Source: Adiantum capillus-veneris
Lineage: Eukaryota > Streptophyta > Polypodiopsida > Polypodiales > Pteridaceae
Direction of reading: 5' to 3'
DNA length: 64,000 bases
NCBI GenBank assembly: GCA_014529385.2
Contig: CM043942.1
Coordinates: 59,635,184 to 59,699,183, forward strand
In this document: piece after piece, positions 9,797-22,878 of the stretch
Layout of the letters: each line of letters starts with the position of its first letter
Numbering within the stretch: position 1 is the stretch's first letter
Made by a program: the position numbers and the translations under genes
The notes under the pieces: model-generated
The model's input: only the letters and a program-made list of their open reading frames with translations
Databases searched by the model: none
Told to the model about the DNA's origin: nothing

Positions 9797-12243
9797 CATG
9801 GCGCCCTTGAACAATGAGGCCGCACCATCAGACCACACACAAAGTTTCTTAGGAGTGACACCCTCTTGTTGTAACCAGTCATGGTGTAGCATGAAGCAGT
9901 GTTGCACGAACAACATGTCATGCACCTTGTCATTTGATATGAAGAAGTGGATGGTTTTGACTACCTTCCTTGCCCTGCGGTAGTATGTTATGTGTACAAA
10001 AATGGTTACTTGACTAGAGTGCCAATGCATTGACTGAATCTCATTTTGTTTCATGAAGGCATAATTCTCTGCAAAATCAACGATTGACACGAGGACATCA
10101 TCCAAGAATCGAAGAAGGAAATCCTTGAATAGTTGTCCTTGCCATTGAGCGACATAGTTATGAGTGCTAAAGAGCTCCAGCTTGGTCTTCAAGAGTTGAA
10201 GAAACTCCCAGCACTGCATTTGTGCAAAAGGTCTTTTCTTTTGTTACTGTTTCCATGCTTGTCTTGATCTTGTAAATATGCAAATACTTTCACATTAATA
10301 GTATTACCTGGATAGGTTGTCTCCAAGCAGCATAATTCCAACGTATTCACTCCACATGTCAAACACTCTCCCATCAGGCATTCCCTTCTATGGAAAACTG
10401 CATCTGCGGGCTTTGGACAGAGAATAGACTCCCACATATGTCTTACACCTTTGAACCTGTGATGTAAAGCCAAGCAACGTTTTCGCATGGGGAACAGATA
10501 CTGCATATATAGTCACAACCTACTCAATGTAGCCCAAAAGCACAAGAGCGCATGTGGTTTAGTGTGTCCTTCAAAAAAGACATTTCAACATGGTATTCGC
10601 AACAGCATGTGTATCTATCCTTCAGCCGCCTACAAAAGAATGGCTTCAACATATCAAACATTCTCATGCCAATCTTGAAATCTAGATGTTTTTCCTTGAA
10701 TCTACAAAAGAACTCAACCTGCAACATTCAAATGATGATTAGTATTCAGATTGCTAACTAAGACATCCAACAATTTCATGAAAACAAATCATAGTGACAA
10801 TCAACGTCCTAATGTGCATGCAACATCTCATGTTTACTAGCATAAAGAGTGTTAAGTAGCATATATCTTGTGTTTACCACGTAGCTCTATCTGCTAGGTA
10901 GAGCACAAGGCATGCTAACTAGCACAAACCATATGCAAACTAGCATACTTATTAGGACACCCATCATGTTGTTGAGCATAATAGGTGTTAACTAGAAGAA
11001 ATTATGTGAATTAGCATACATCTTATGATAACTAGCTAGCTATGTATGCTAGGTAGAACACAAGGCATGCTAACTAGCATACCCAGCCCAACTACTAGTT
11101 CTAACTAGAATAATCCTTGTCTTAAATAGCATACCCATCATGCTAGTGAGCATACTAGGTGTTAACTAGCATAAGTGGTGCTAACTTGTGTACCTTTTGT
11201 GTTGACCAACTGACTGTGTATGCTATTTAGAACTAAAGGCATGCTAACTAGCAAACTCCATATGCTACCTAGCAAACTCCATATGCTAACTAGAATAATC
11301 ACTTTCTATTAGACAACGTACTTATCATGCAATTGAGCATACTAGGTATGTTAATTAGCATACATATTGTGTAAACATACTAGATCTGTATGCTACTTAG
11401 AACCCAAGACATGCTAACTAGCATAGTCAATATGCTAACCAACACATTCCATATGCTAACTAGCAAAAGTCTACAGATCAATATGCATTGATCAACACAT
11501 ACAAGTTACTAAGCACTAGAGATGCAATGCATAAAATGCATAAGTTATGGTACAAGTATTTGATTGATCACCTGAGGCTCGTCTAGGAGGTGGACTGGGT
11601 GTTCTATGTACCTTTTCCTCCCAATCCTCTTTCGACAAACATCCTTCTTGTTCGGTGAAATGCGAGTCTCCACTTTCCAAAATGTGTAGACCAATTCCTT
11701 AATTTCATGTATGACAGGGCTATGATGGTGTTGCTTGTGACATGCAACCAATCAAAATAATCGACCATCAACATTGAGCTTCGCGCCTTGTGCAAGGTGT
11801 GACGATTGACATTTAGGACCCTAGAAATTTTGCAATAGGCATGCTTTCCTTTAAATTCAACATCATCTGCAATGCTACATTCTTCAAAAACAACTCCTCA
11901 TGAGAACCAGGCTGCTTGACGGTAGCCAATGTGCTGCGGACATTGGAGACAATTGTGGTCTATACATCAGCCTCCTCCTCAAAAGACTCATCACGGATCA
12001 CTTGAACATGCGGATGTTGAGCAACAAGATTCCAGTTTCCCACTTTTCTTCTGTACTAAAACCTTTAGTCCTACTCTTGAAAGCCCTCACAATCTCGGAG
12101 GAGATTTTCTTTTTCTCCTCATCGTTGAGGGCATGATGTTGTCGCTCAAATTTCATTTGTTTCTGCTCCCGTTGTTTCCTGTTTCTTACTCTCTCATATT
12201 CCTTGATCACAGAAAGAGTTGGATCTTGGGAGTTGTAATTCAT
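9797..12243 (-). pseudogene. Decayed uncharacterised gene, possibly a DNA transposon protein
   Basis: Four reverse-strand coding blocks run in order. 12243-12002 is a highly charged start. 11900-11545 contains SPNKKDVCRKRIGRKRY and EHPVHLL. 10735-10524 contains CCCEYHVEM. 10506-9797 contains GECLTCG, FISNDKVHDM, QHCFMLHHDW and VWSDGAASLFKG. From memory these blocks resemble a repetitive plant protein family with a late WSDG...FK motif; I cannot name a Pfam family. Blocks two and four need frame changes, and the 3' part is cut by element A. The gap between blocks two and three holds a tandem array and looks like an intron. It may be a transposase-like protein; the function is not established. 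Confidence 0.5.
10880..11485. repeat. Degenerate 155-175 bp tandem array
   Basis: Units containing GGCATGCTAACTAGCA recur at about 10907, 11062, 11236 and 11406, giving spacings of roughly 155, 174 and 170 bases. Within each unit shorter TGCTAACTAGCATA-like words repeat. The array lies between two coding blocks of the decayed gene on the reverse strand. Confidence 0.65.
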
Positions 12244-12796
<553 letters not shown>

Positions 12797-13019
12797 CCCC
12801 ACATCGTCTTCTGTAATAACTGAAAACAAAAGCACATGAGGAGGGAAAATCAATTTTTTATGGAACATTTGATATTTAAAGGACTTGCCCATTGGTTCTT
12901 AGTATATGCTAACAATCACAAGTAACTAGCACTATCCGGGACAACATATTCAGTGACACATTAACATGCTTCTACCCTAAAGCAACAACTTTTTCAAATC
13001 CAAGAAAAGGCACATGGAT

Positions 13020-14037
13020 GTGGAAGATTTTGGAGAAACTTGAGGGGCAAGCGGGTTGAGAATTTTGGTAACTTGAGTCTTGTGGATATGTACACACATT
13101 GTAGGCAATTATATGAGCAAGCAAATGCTAGAAAAATGTCATTTTATGGTTCACTCCCATGTATGCCCTCTTCTTTTACTATTGAGGATGTATGTGGTGG
13201 GCTTAGAAAGTTGGCCACTCGCAAAGCAGGAGATCTTCAAGGTATCAAGCTGGAGATGATCAAATGGACAAGAGATTTTACCCATGAGTGGATGTGTGAT
13301 ATGTTCAACCTTTCACCTCAACATGGTATGCCTTATGACGGGAGTACTAATTGGGTTAAGCCTTTGCATAAAGGAGGGGATGTAAAGAATGTAAACAACT
13401 ACCGGACTATAATGATTGGGTCTCTTATGGCAAAGTTGTTTGGGTGCATAATGGAGATGAAATTGAGTGATTGGGTTGAAGAGAATGACAAGCGTGCAAA
13501 GGGACAAGCGGGTTTTCATTGATGCCATAGCACCATTGATCATCTTGTCACTATTTGTGTTCATGGAGGAAAGTTGGTTGAAAGGAAAGCGATTGTATTG
13601 CTGTTTTGTGGATTTTAAGAAAGCCTATGATATGATTCCACATAACAATTTGTGGAGAAGGATGGAAGAACTCCAAGTGCCAAGTGAGTTTATGCTTGTG
13701 GTTTCACAAATCTGTGAGAAGGTGATTTGTCAATTGCGCATGGGAAGAGAAATTTCAGAAATTTTTGTAAGCACTATTGGGTTAAACAAGGATTTCCGTT
13801 GTCACCAACTCTCTTTGGTCTATGCATTGATCAATTGGAACAAATGGTACTTGAATTAATGCAAGAAAAAGGCATTGAAGATGTCCCTATTTGCAATGTG
13901 TAATCATGTTGTATGAGGATGATGTAGTGCTTCTAGCACACACTTTAGAAGATGCACAAAATATTATCGTTGTCCTTTGAGAACTTTTTCTTGCATAGTT
14001 GGATGATTGTGAATGAATCCAAAACAAAGATTATGCT
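13020..14037 (+). pseudogene. LINE reverse transcriptase fragment
   Basis: This is a non-LTR retrotransposon RT of the plant LINE type, truncated at both ends. Visible motifs are NYRTIMIGS (RT block near 13400), KGQAGF at 13500, CFVDFKKAYDMIPH near 13600 and, after frame breaks, MLYEDDVVLL near 13910, where a functional copy would have YADD. It has at least two frameshifts and an internal stop. It ends where a G-family LTR begins. No endonuclease domain or poly(A) tail is present. Confidence 0.8.
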
Positions 14038-14039
14038 TG

Positions 14040-15388
14040 TGAAAAATAACATAAGCATAGTGAGAATTTCATTAGAATAGATTCCTAATGAGAAAAACAA
14101 GAGCGTTTGGATGTAGAGAGCAACAAAAAGTATAACACCTAGTTAGATAGGCATGAACAATACTTCAAAAGAGAGAGAAATTAAGCGATTCAAAAAGAAC
14201 CAATGGAAATTTAAGTCTCATGGATGATTATTAGACAGCCTGCCAAGGGGTCCAATAGGAATAAGCAGCCCAATGGCTTGCTTAATTCCTATTGGGGCCA
14301 GAAGGGGAAAAGGTCCAATGGGGATTTGAATGAGTTAAGTTAATCACCTAAGCTCTGTCTATGGAAGAAATAAGGATACTTGTCAGAAGGCTCTTCATTT
14401 GACAACTTAAATCCTATTGGCTAAGATTGGAAAGTTCCAATGGGAAGCCAACAAGAGGAGTTATCAAAAGGAGTCAACCAAGATGAGAGACGAAGCTCAT
14501 TATTGAAGGCATTATTCCATACACACTCACACTAGCTCATGTGTAAAGCAAAGAAGACCCTATCTCGTTCTCAAGCTTTAATGGCAAGCTTATCATCTAC
14601 TCCAAGCTTCTGAGAAGGGAGGCCTACACCAACAACTCTTGGCTTTGTGATGCAAATCCGACCAAGAGCCAAGCTTCAATGCATGCTCATCTCATCTACC
14701 ATGATAATTACTAAGCTATGCTAAGATTTTATGAGTGATTATGTGAGGAGATATACTTCTTTCTCGTACCTTGCTAGCTCTCACCATATTTGAAGGTGTG
14801 TGAGGTCTTGGCTATAAGACCAACAAGGGATTGATGTTGTGTTTTAAAGTGTTTTCTTAGTGTTTGAAGCTTCCATCTTCATTGCACTAGCTATTTATTG
14901 AAGGAACACAAAGAATTGTATTGTAAAATGTTTCCCTTGATGGGGGAAACCTATTAAACAAATCCTTTTGGAGGGGGGACCAGCTCCATGTAAATCTGGT
15001 CCTCAACTGTTGTCGATATCTTAATTTCTCTCTCTTTTGAAGTATCGTTCATACATATCTAACTAGGTGTTATGCTTTCTGTTTCTCTCTCCAACCAAGC
15101 ACTCTTGTTTTGCTCATTAGGAATCTATTCTAATGAAATGCTCACTATGTTTATGGGTGAAATCATGTTAACGTGTTACACTTTTTCATGTCCTAGACAA
15201 TGGTAACTAGCACAATTTTGACATAATCTAACTAGTACAATAACATGAGCTACATCTCCAACATCTATGACATATGATATATCTATAGAAAGATCTTAAA
15301 ACAAGGACTCCAGATGTACAACCTCCAAAAAAAATTGATATTATTTGTAAAAATTTTACCGGATGCCCAACGTTTTTAAAATGTGCTA
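14040..15388 (+). repeat. Truncated G-family LTR
   Basis: It matches the G 5' LTR (17715-19134) in the same orientation, but lacks the first ~35 and the last ~100 bases. It has the same internal inverted arms (about 14050-14200 against 15010-15160). Its left junction is with the LINE fragment and its right junction with reverse-strand G' RT sequence, so it is a rearranged remnant without duplicated flanks. Confidence 0.75.
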
Positions 15389-15740
15389 ACTCGTAAGACT
15401 TGAAATATAACATGGAGAACAGTGTCTTGATCAACCATCCTTTATTATGGTAGCCACTGTTTAGGTCAATCCGAAGTAGGTCAACCCTTGCAGCTTATGA
15501 AATAGGTCTTCTACCCGTGGAACGGGCAACCTAGTTTTGATACTGATCTTATTTAGTGCTCTATAGTCGACACACATACGACATGTGCCTTCTTTATTTT
15601 GCACTTATAGCACGGGTGAACAAAATGGAGATGACCTAGGCCTAACCATGCCCTTATCAACTAACTCATGCACTTTCCTCATTATCTCCTTTTGTTGAGC
15701 TTGAGAAACTGTATAAGGAGGTTTAGTAGGCGGTGAACTT
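15388..15740 (-). pseudogene. G' reverse transcriptase fragment
   Basis: Read on the reverse strand this gives the RT N-terminal region: VHELV.KGMV, MCVDYRALNK and LPVP near 15520, with stops. About 185 bases present in the forward G copy (61246-61432) are deleted before the junction with the LTR fragment. It continues from the G' gag-protease region at its right. Confidence 0.7.
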
Positions 15741-15849
15741 CTTGGGAGAAGTTCAATTGCATGGTCATCATTGCCTCATTTAGTAAGTAGTTCACAAGGG
15801 ATTTCATCATTAAAAACATCTTGAAATCCCTTGAGAAAATTGGATAACT

Positions 15850-16340
15850 CTATTTCCTTATGATTATTTCTATTGTATTTGCTAAAGCATTAGGTTCATT
15901 TTGAGAATCTTTAACAAAAATCATGTACATGGAAATAGAGCTCTTTATGGACTTGTTGAGAGCATGCCTATGTACAATGGGTATGGTGTTACCCAACTCC
16001 TTAGCATCTATATATATATCTTTTTCCTTGAACCTAAAGTAGATTTTCGTTTTAAGGAATTTAACATTGGCAGCCATGCAATCAAACCATGGTGCCCCTA
16101 GGATTACATCCTCATGCTTGAGAGGAGAGATAAAGAAGTCCTCTTTGTCCACATAGCTTTGTACATGGAGCCTCAATTTCCAAATTAAGGGAGTGATTGA
16201 AGCTTCTTGCCCCTTGACAACACCATTGACGGGTAGAACATCTTCTATTTCATAGGCTTGGATGCCTAGCTTGGTGACCAACTCTATGCATATGAAATTG
16301 TGAGCAGAACCAGGGTCAAAGAGAATAAACGCATCATGTT
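15850..16340 (-). pseudogene. G' aspartic protease region
   Basis: This encodes a retropepsin-like region. In the adjoining frame (near 16310) the active site reads DPGSAHNF, followed by LGAPWFDC, which is the usual second protease motif. It is on the same strand as the G' gag and RT parts and separated from gag by frame changes. It is related to the G copy near 46190-46440 on the forward strand. Confidence 0.65.
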
Positions 16341-16343
16341 CTC

Positions 16344-17714
16344 TTACCTTTCCATAAACATGGCATACAGGAGATCCTTTGTGGTGAGCTTCCTCTTATT
16401 GGATTTCGACGAAGGTAGATCTAGGAGGCTCTTTTCGTGTATTATTGTGGGGGCAAGCACGATAGGCATGCCCTTGCTCCCCACACTTGAAACAACGATT
16501 ATCTTTACGATAATGCTCAAGATCTTCAGGAGAGGTTCATGTTTTCCTTTATAAGCTACCTTCTCCTTAGCTTTATTTTTGTTCGTGTTGCCTTTAGGAG
16601 TCTTTTGGACATTTTCCTTCCCCTTAGGCTCATTGTTACTATCCTTGTTCTCCGTGGGCTTAAGATGTTTCTTTGACCCTTGTTGGAAATGGATTTGTGA
16701 AGCCACCATGGTATGGTGTATGACTGCAGATATGGTGCATGGCCTTTGGGAGTTGACATACTCCACCATATCTTCAGTTAGACCCGCATTTTTTTTAAAA
16801 AAAAATCTCTCCAAAATCCATCTTTTTGAAGACAGTGGCTTTGAGATGTAAGTCCCAAAACTTGTTTACATATTTGTGAATAGATTTGTAGGCAGAGAGC
16901 TTCAAGCTTTGCCATCCGGTGAATACTTTGTCTTTGGCATTGGTAGCCAAAAACTGCTTCAGGATAGAAGTTCTTGAAGCATTCCATGTTGGTGGAGCTT
17001 CGTCGTTTGCCCGTAGGCTAGACCACCATTGCCTAGGGGACTTTTGAAAATGCATAGCTACATGGTGTAGCTTTGAGGACTCCAAGCTCTCATCTCCAAA
17101 CGCTGCATCGAATTGTTGAATAAATTCCAAGACTTTGTTCGTAGCACCAAAGGTGCCATCATAGGTAAGGAAAGAGATGTTCTTTCCTCCCTCTTTGAAC
17201 TTCTTGAGCTTGGACGACCTCTTCCATGCGGCATAATATTTCCTATGCCCTCTTGTTTTTGCTGGTTCAAAAATTGCACCGTCGCTTTGTTTAGAAGATG
17301 AATAATTTAAAGAAGATGGAGAAGAGGTGACCTCTTTCTCACCTTTTTCTTGCCTTGTTCCTCCTTGTCTGCACCATCAGTTTCTTCATAGAGGACGAAG
17401 ATGAAGAATATGGAGAAGAGGGTGACCTCTTTCTCGCCTTTTTCTTCTCTTTTTTTCTGTCATCCCTGTTTGAATTATTATGTGGAGAAGTGTCCGATGG
17501 TCTTCTCCGTTTAGGGGGTGATGGAGAGCGTTTTTCCCCTCGTCTTCGTGGAGCCATCTCCATCGAGGTGACAGGAGACTCACTTCTTTCTCGCTCTTTC
17601 GGTGGGGGCTCTTGAGTTCGCCTTTGATAAGGAGATGCGTCTTCAAGTAGTAGATTTTTGAGCCCTTCTTCTTCTTCCTGAATTGGAGAGAGTCCTCTAT
17701 TGGAAATCTCACAA
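16344..17714 (-). pseudogene. G' gag, frameshifted
   Basis: Pieces at 17714-17339, 17279-17058, 17130-16795 and 16814-16344 together make one gag: a low-complexity Arg/Ser-rich start, a capsid region with AMHFQKSPRQWW and a Lys/Asn-rich linker. A zinc-knuckle remnant sits near 16500 in another frame. At least three frame changes are needed. Its upstream end is cut off exactly where the G 5' LTR begins (17715). Confidence 0.7.
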
Positions 17715-19134
17715 TGTAACATTTAATGGCCTAGTAACTTGTGTCTAGTGGAAAATAGCATAAACATAGTGAGCATTTCATTAGAATAGATTCCTAATGA
17801 GAAAAACAAGAGTGCTTGGATGTAGAGAGTAACAAAAAGCATAACACCTAGTTAGATAGGCATGAACAATACTTCAAGAGAGAGAGAAATTAAGCTATTA
17901 AAAAATAACCAATGGAAATTAAGTCCCGTGGATGATTATTGGACAACCTGCCAAGGGGTCCAATAGGAATAAGCAGCCCAATGTCTTGCTTAATTCCTAT
18001 TGGCTAGAAGGGGAAAAGGTCCAATGGGGATTTAAATGAATTAAGTTATGATGATATGACCTAAGCATTGTATAAAGGGGGAAGACGGATACTTGTCAGA
18101 AGGCTTTTCATTTGACCCAAATCTGGCTAAGATTGGAAAGGTCCAATGGGAAGCCAGCAAGAGGGGTCGACCAAGATGAGACAGGGGGCTGATTTGTGAA
18201 CGCATTATTCCACACACACTCACACTAGCTCATGTGTGAATCCAAGAAGGCTCTCTCTCGTTCTCAAGCTTTAATGGAAAGCTTATCATCTACTCCAAGC
18301 TCCCTACCATGCTAAATACCAAGATATGCTAAGATTTTATGAGTGATTATGTGAGGAGATATACCTCTTTCTCGTAAGAATACTCCTCAGTTGCTCTCAG
18401 TCTACTCTCAAACCCCGCTAGCTCTCACCATGTTTGCAAGTGTGTAAGGTCTTGGGTCTGAGACGAACAAGGGATTGATGTTGTATTTTAAAGTGTTTTC
18501 TTAGTGCTGGAAGCTTCCATCTTCATTGCACTAGCTAGTTATTGAGGGAACACAAAGAATTGTATTGTAAAATGTATCCCTTGATGGGGGAAACCTATAA
18601 TACAAAGTCTTTTGGAGGGTGGACCGGCTCCATGTAAATCGGTTCCTCAACTATTGTCAATAGCTTAATTTCTCTCTCTTTTGAAGTATTGTTCATGCCT
18701 ATCTAACTAGATGTTATGCTTTTTGTTGCTCTCTGCATCCAAGCACTCTTGTTTTTCTCATTAGGAATCTATTCTAATGAAATTCTCACTATGTTTATGG
18801 GTGAAAGCATGTTATTTGTCACACTTTTTCATGTCCCGAACAATGGTAACTAGCACGATTTTGACATAGTGTAACTAGTACAATAAAATGAGCTATATCT
18901 CCAAGATCTATGACGTATGATATATCAATAGAAATCTATCGAGACAAGGAATCCAAATGTACAACCTCCGAAAAAAATTGATATTGTTTGTAAAAATTTT
19001 ACCGGACGCCCCACATTTTTAAGATGTGCTAACTTGAAAGTGATAAATAGCACAAAAATCGCAACACGTTAACATGCTTTCACCCTTATGCTATTTTTCA
19101 CTACACAAAAGTTATTAGGCCACTAAATGTTACA
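17715..19134 (+). repeat. 5' LTR of element G
   Basis: This 1420 bp LTR starts TGTAACATTT and ends AAATGTTACA, with imperfect terminal inverted repeats of about 50 bp. Inside it, 17757-17905 and 18655-18800 are near-perfect inverted copies of each other. It is followed after one base by a tRNA-iMet primer site. A truncated family member is at 14040. Confidence 0.85.
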
Positions 19135-19135
19135 T

Positions 19136-19148
19136 TGGTATCAGAGCA
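19136..19148 (+). other. Primer binding site of element G (initiator Met tRNA)
   Basis: TGGTATCAGAGCA is the classic plant primer site complementary to the 3' end of initiator tRNA-Met. It sits one base after the LTR end, which confirms the forward orientation of G. Confidence 0.9.
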
Positions 19149-19759
19149 CAAGGTTTCTCTTTTCTTGCTCAAGAAGGGAGGTCCTCAAGCTAGCTATAAA
19201 CGGTTGGTATTATTATTTGCAATTGAGTAAGAAGAATAGGGATTTTTTCTGTCTTGCAGTGCATCAGATTCGTGCAAATAATGGGGCATCATCATCGAGA
19301 TCTATGGTCTTAATAGTGGATCCCTACAGGGCTTGCCCATGGCTTATGCCCATGGCTTAACCACTATTGAGCTATTAGAAGCTTGAGAGGAGCCCACACT
19401 ATTTTGGTGTTGAAAGACTCTCTCTTCTATTCCTTGTAATTAATGATATTCAAGCCACGGGTAAAAGAGCTTGACTTTAGGGGTAAAGAGGAGTAGCAAC
19501 TAGGGCTTGAAGTGCCAAAGTACACCTAAAAAAGTTTACACCTAAAAGTTGTTAGAATGGATGATAATAGTAAAAGAGTGAGATTAATGTTGATAGCTTT
19601 GATTTTGCTAATGAGCAAGCTACTAATGATGCCCCTATGCTTGTTAACTACCTTGTTTCTAGGCTACAAAAAGCCATGGGCAATCCATCCCTCCAAAGTG
19701 AAGTGCAATGGCTTCCCACCAAGAAGAGAGGGTACCTAGGAAGCCTCCTTGTGATACTT

Positions 19760-20196
19760 CCAAACGAGGCCTCTCTCTGATTTAGGAAGAAGAAGAGGAT
19801 CCGTATGAAGGGCTCAAAAAACTACTACATGAAGACGAATCTCATTCTGAAAGGAGAACTCAAGAATCCCCACCAAAAGTGCGAGAAAGAAGGGAGTCTC
19901 ATGCCAGCTCGATGGAGATGGTTCCATGAAGACGACAGGCAAAACGCTCTCCCTTACCCCCTAAATGGAGAAGACCATCGCACACTTCTCCACACCATAA
20001 TTCGAAGAGGGATGAAAAAAAACAAGAGATAAAAAGGCAAGAAAGAGTTCACCCTCTTCTCCATCTTCTTCATCCTCTTCCACTTATGAAGAAAGTGACG
20101 GTGCAAACAAGGAGGAACAAGCCAAGAAAAAGGCGAGAAAGAGGTCCCCCTCTTCTCCATCTTCTGAGGAAAGCGACAATGCAGCTTTTGAACCAC
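19760..20196 (+). pseudogene. Element G gag, N-terminal part before insertion C
   Basis: This is forward-strand homologue of the start of G' gag: an acidic EEEED run, GLKKLL-like residues, then basic Ser/Arg-rich sequence with stops and frame changes. It is cut at 20196 by element C and resumes at 45274; the ccac at 20193-20196 is the target duplication. The stretch 19149-19759 before it is leader sequence without a recognisable gene. Confidence 0.65.
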
Positions 20197-22850
20197 TGAG
20201 GCGGTGCAGGGGCGGGCAACAAGAGAGGCGACCTCTAAACACCCCTCAAGGCTCCCTTACTGCTCAATTGGGGTTGGGGGAAACCACAAGCACAACATAA
20301 CAACCAACCCACAGCCAAACCCAAACAAGATAGGGGCACCACCTAGTTAGAGAGCGAACTAGGACGCAAAAGAGGAGAATCCCTTAGCAAAACAAGCGAG
20401 AAGGAAGGGTACACTATCACTAATTTAAATGCTACAAATACACACACCAAACACACACACACATACACATACGCACACACAAAAGAAAGAGAAAGATATT
20501 TGTGCAAGAATTTAGCTTCAATTTTAATGGTTGACGTGGGTGTATGAACAACTCCGAGGAGAGTCAAGAGACGTGATTAAGTTTGATGATGTTGCAATCC
20601 ACACATTATCTTAGGGTTATGGGAGACCTCTCACCATACAACCCTCTTATAATGTTTTCCCAAGGAACAAAAACAAACACAAGAGCTCTTGAGTCACATA
20701 CAAGCAAATACTACAAAAGAATCTCAAAATGAAAACGCGTCACCTTCAACCAAACGAGATGAGGTTTCCAAGCGTGAATTGGAGAGACTCAAGAGAGTTT
20801 TGACCTACGATTTGCACCCAAATTATTGATTGATGCGCAAGAGTAGGTACAACTTTGATTGGAAGTTATGAATCACTCACTCCCTTGCAATGTTACAACT
20901 AGCTCAAAGAAGCTTTCCTATACACCACATGTAATGGTGCATAGAGAGCTCACTCTCACTCGCTAAAACTAAGATGGTGAATGGCATGCTCAAAGTAGTG
21001 AGAAATAGTGTAGGGATCCTTGCCATTTACAAAGCGAGAAGGGCTCTATTTATAGGTGAGTAGAGCCTTAATTAGGATTATACCTAATCAACATTTTCAT
21101 AGAAAATCATGTTTATAAAATTTTTCATATGTTCTTATAAGAGTGGGGCTCTCTTGTCTCTTGAGTCACATGGATGTGGGCTCAAGAGGAGAGAATTATT
21201 GAGATGAAATATAGAAGATTCTAGAGAGGTGAGTGATTTTTTGTGTGAGGTTGCCTACTCCACGGTAGAGTAGAGTGGGTGCAATTTACAAAAAAAAGGT
21301 TAGCAGTTAGTGTTAGTAGTTTGAAGTCAGTAGGATGGGGTAAAATTACATGGAATATGCACTCAAGGTGAATTATATGATTTATACAATGATAAAAATT
21401 AAGAGAAGAATGAGAATATACACAATTTGGTGGAAACCACAAGATGTAAATGAAATTTTTCACCTTATCCTCCAGTGAATGAAGCGGTTGTAGAACTTTG
21501 TCGGTGCAGTTCTTGTGACCATGGGGAAGTTGAATTCTCCATGATCAAACTCCTCCTTTTGCAGGGCTTGAGATTGGTTATTTGCTGATTTTTTCTCTTT
21601 TATGAAAGGATGAAGAGGTTATGGTATTATGAATTTGATTCTAGAGAGAGAAATTGAGCTATATGTGTGTAGAGATGATAATCTTTTGAGCTATGGAGTA
21701 AGGAGAGATGGAAATGGTGAAGAAGATGAAGTAAGCCATGAAAGTTGCAGGTTTGAGTGAGAGATGGAGAGGAATCAGTGTATGTGTGTGGAAGTGGGAA
21801 AGGAGGTGAGAGAAGACTATGGGTTACTTTGTGAGAAAAATAGGCAGACTAGGGTCCACTTAAAAAATCATAGCTCACCGGTGGTTGCTCCAAAAATCAC
21901 CAAAAGTTTTGAGGTGATTATTCAGCTTTTGTTCCACATTTTCTCTTTTGACCACCGCTCCAAATTCGGAGTGGAGATGGGTGCCAAACATCTCAGCAAA
22001 AAGCCTGTTTTTAATGCCTGCAAAAGTCTTTTAGTGGCCCCCTTCTTTGTTGAATTTGTACAATGCATCCAAGAGTGAGCCCCTCCTTTGTCATATCATA
22101 ATACAAAGCATCCAAGTTGCCCTTTACACATGCATGGAGGAGGATTATTGGTGAATAAAGCAATATATACATGGTGGGACTAATGTATGGACTATTCATG
22201 GATTTTAGCTCAATGAGCACATGGTGTTAGAATATTGAGTAAAAAATAAAAAAATAAATATGGAGGAATTATGGATATGAAAAGATATTGGAATCATATG
22301 ATATGGTCCCTCTTTGTATTATTTTGGGTGAAAGAGGAAAAGGTATGCAAGTAAATGAAAATAATATAATAGACCTGACTAAGAAAGTAGAAATCAATTT
22401 TTTTGTTTTCACGAGGGTGAGGGTGAAAATGTGGGGGTGATTTGTATTAAAGAAAAATATGAGGTTAGAGTATGTACACATTGGCAAAAAATACACTTAT
22501 GGTGCAAGAGGATGAAAGAAGGCATACATAAGTTTAATAAACACACACCTAGGTATAAATAAATATCAAAATAATTATAAAAATCCCTATATTTAGGCCA
22601 TATATATAATGAAATATTTACACACAAAGAGGCCATAATATACCTTTTTTAATTATTTTTTTATTTTTTTGGCTCAACTAGCCCAGTGACTAGCTAATTG
22701 AGGGGTTTTTAAGAAAATACGAGAAAAGTCCCCTAACTCACACACGCCTATATACAGTGAAATGGTAGGGATAGCCATAGTGTTTGGGTGAATTTGGTAG
22801 GGTGAGGTAGCTCACTATGACAATTTATAATAGCCGAAAAACGGCTATCA
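20197..22850 (-). repeat. 3' LTR of element C (A family, reverse)
   Basis: This complete 2654 bp LTR is homologous to the element A LTRs and ends CCGCCTCA (reverse) at 20197. Its start TGATAGCC (reverse) is at 22850, next to the polypurine tract. Flanking ccac at 20193-20196 matches ccac at 45274-45277 on the far side of C. A reverse TATAAATA lies near 21047-21055. Confidence 0.92.
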
Positions 22851-22866
22851 TTAGCCCTCCCCCAGG
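22851..22866 (-). other. Polypurine tract of element C
   Basis: The reverse strand reads CCTGGGGGAGGGCTAA directly before the LTR start, identical to the tract in element A. Confidence 0.75.
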
Positions 22867-22878
22867 ATGATGGTATAG

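Noticed and set aside
14040-15160. Independent MITE with ~150-base inverted arms
   Set aside because: The same structure with the same flanks occurs within the complete G LTR (17715-19134), so it is an LTR feature here rather than a separate insertion.
21764-22078. 104-residue ORF antisense to the A/C LTR (also 7955-8269 reverse and 44179-44493)
   Set aside because: Differences among copies are mostly amino-acid changing, and the diverged LTR at 62665-64000 does not keep the frame.
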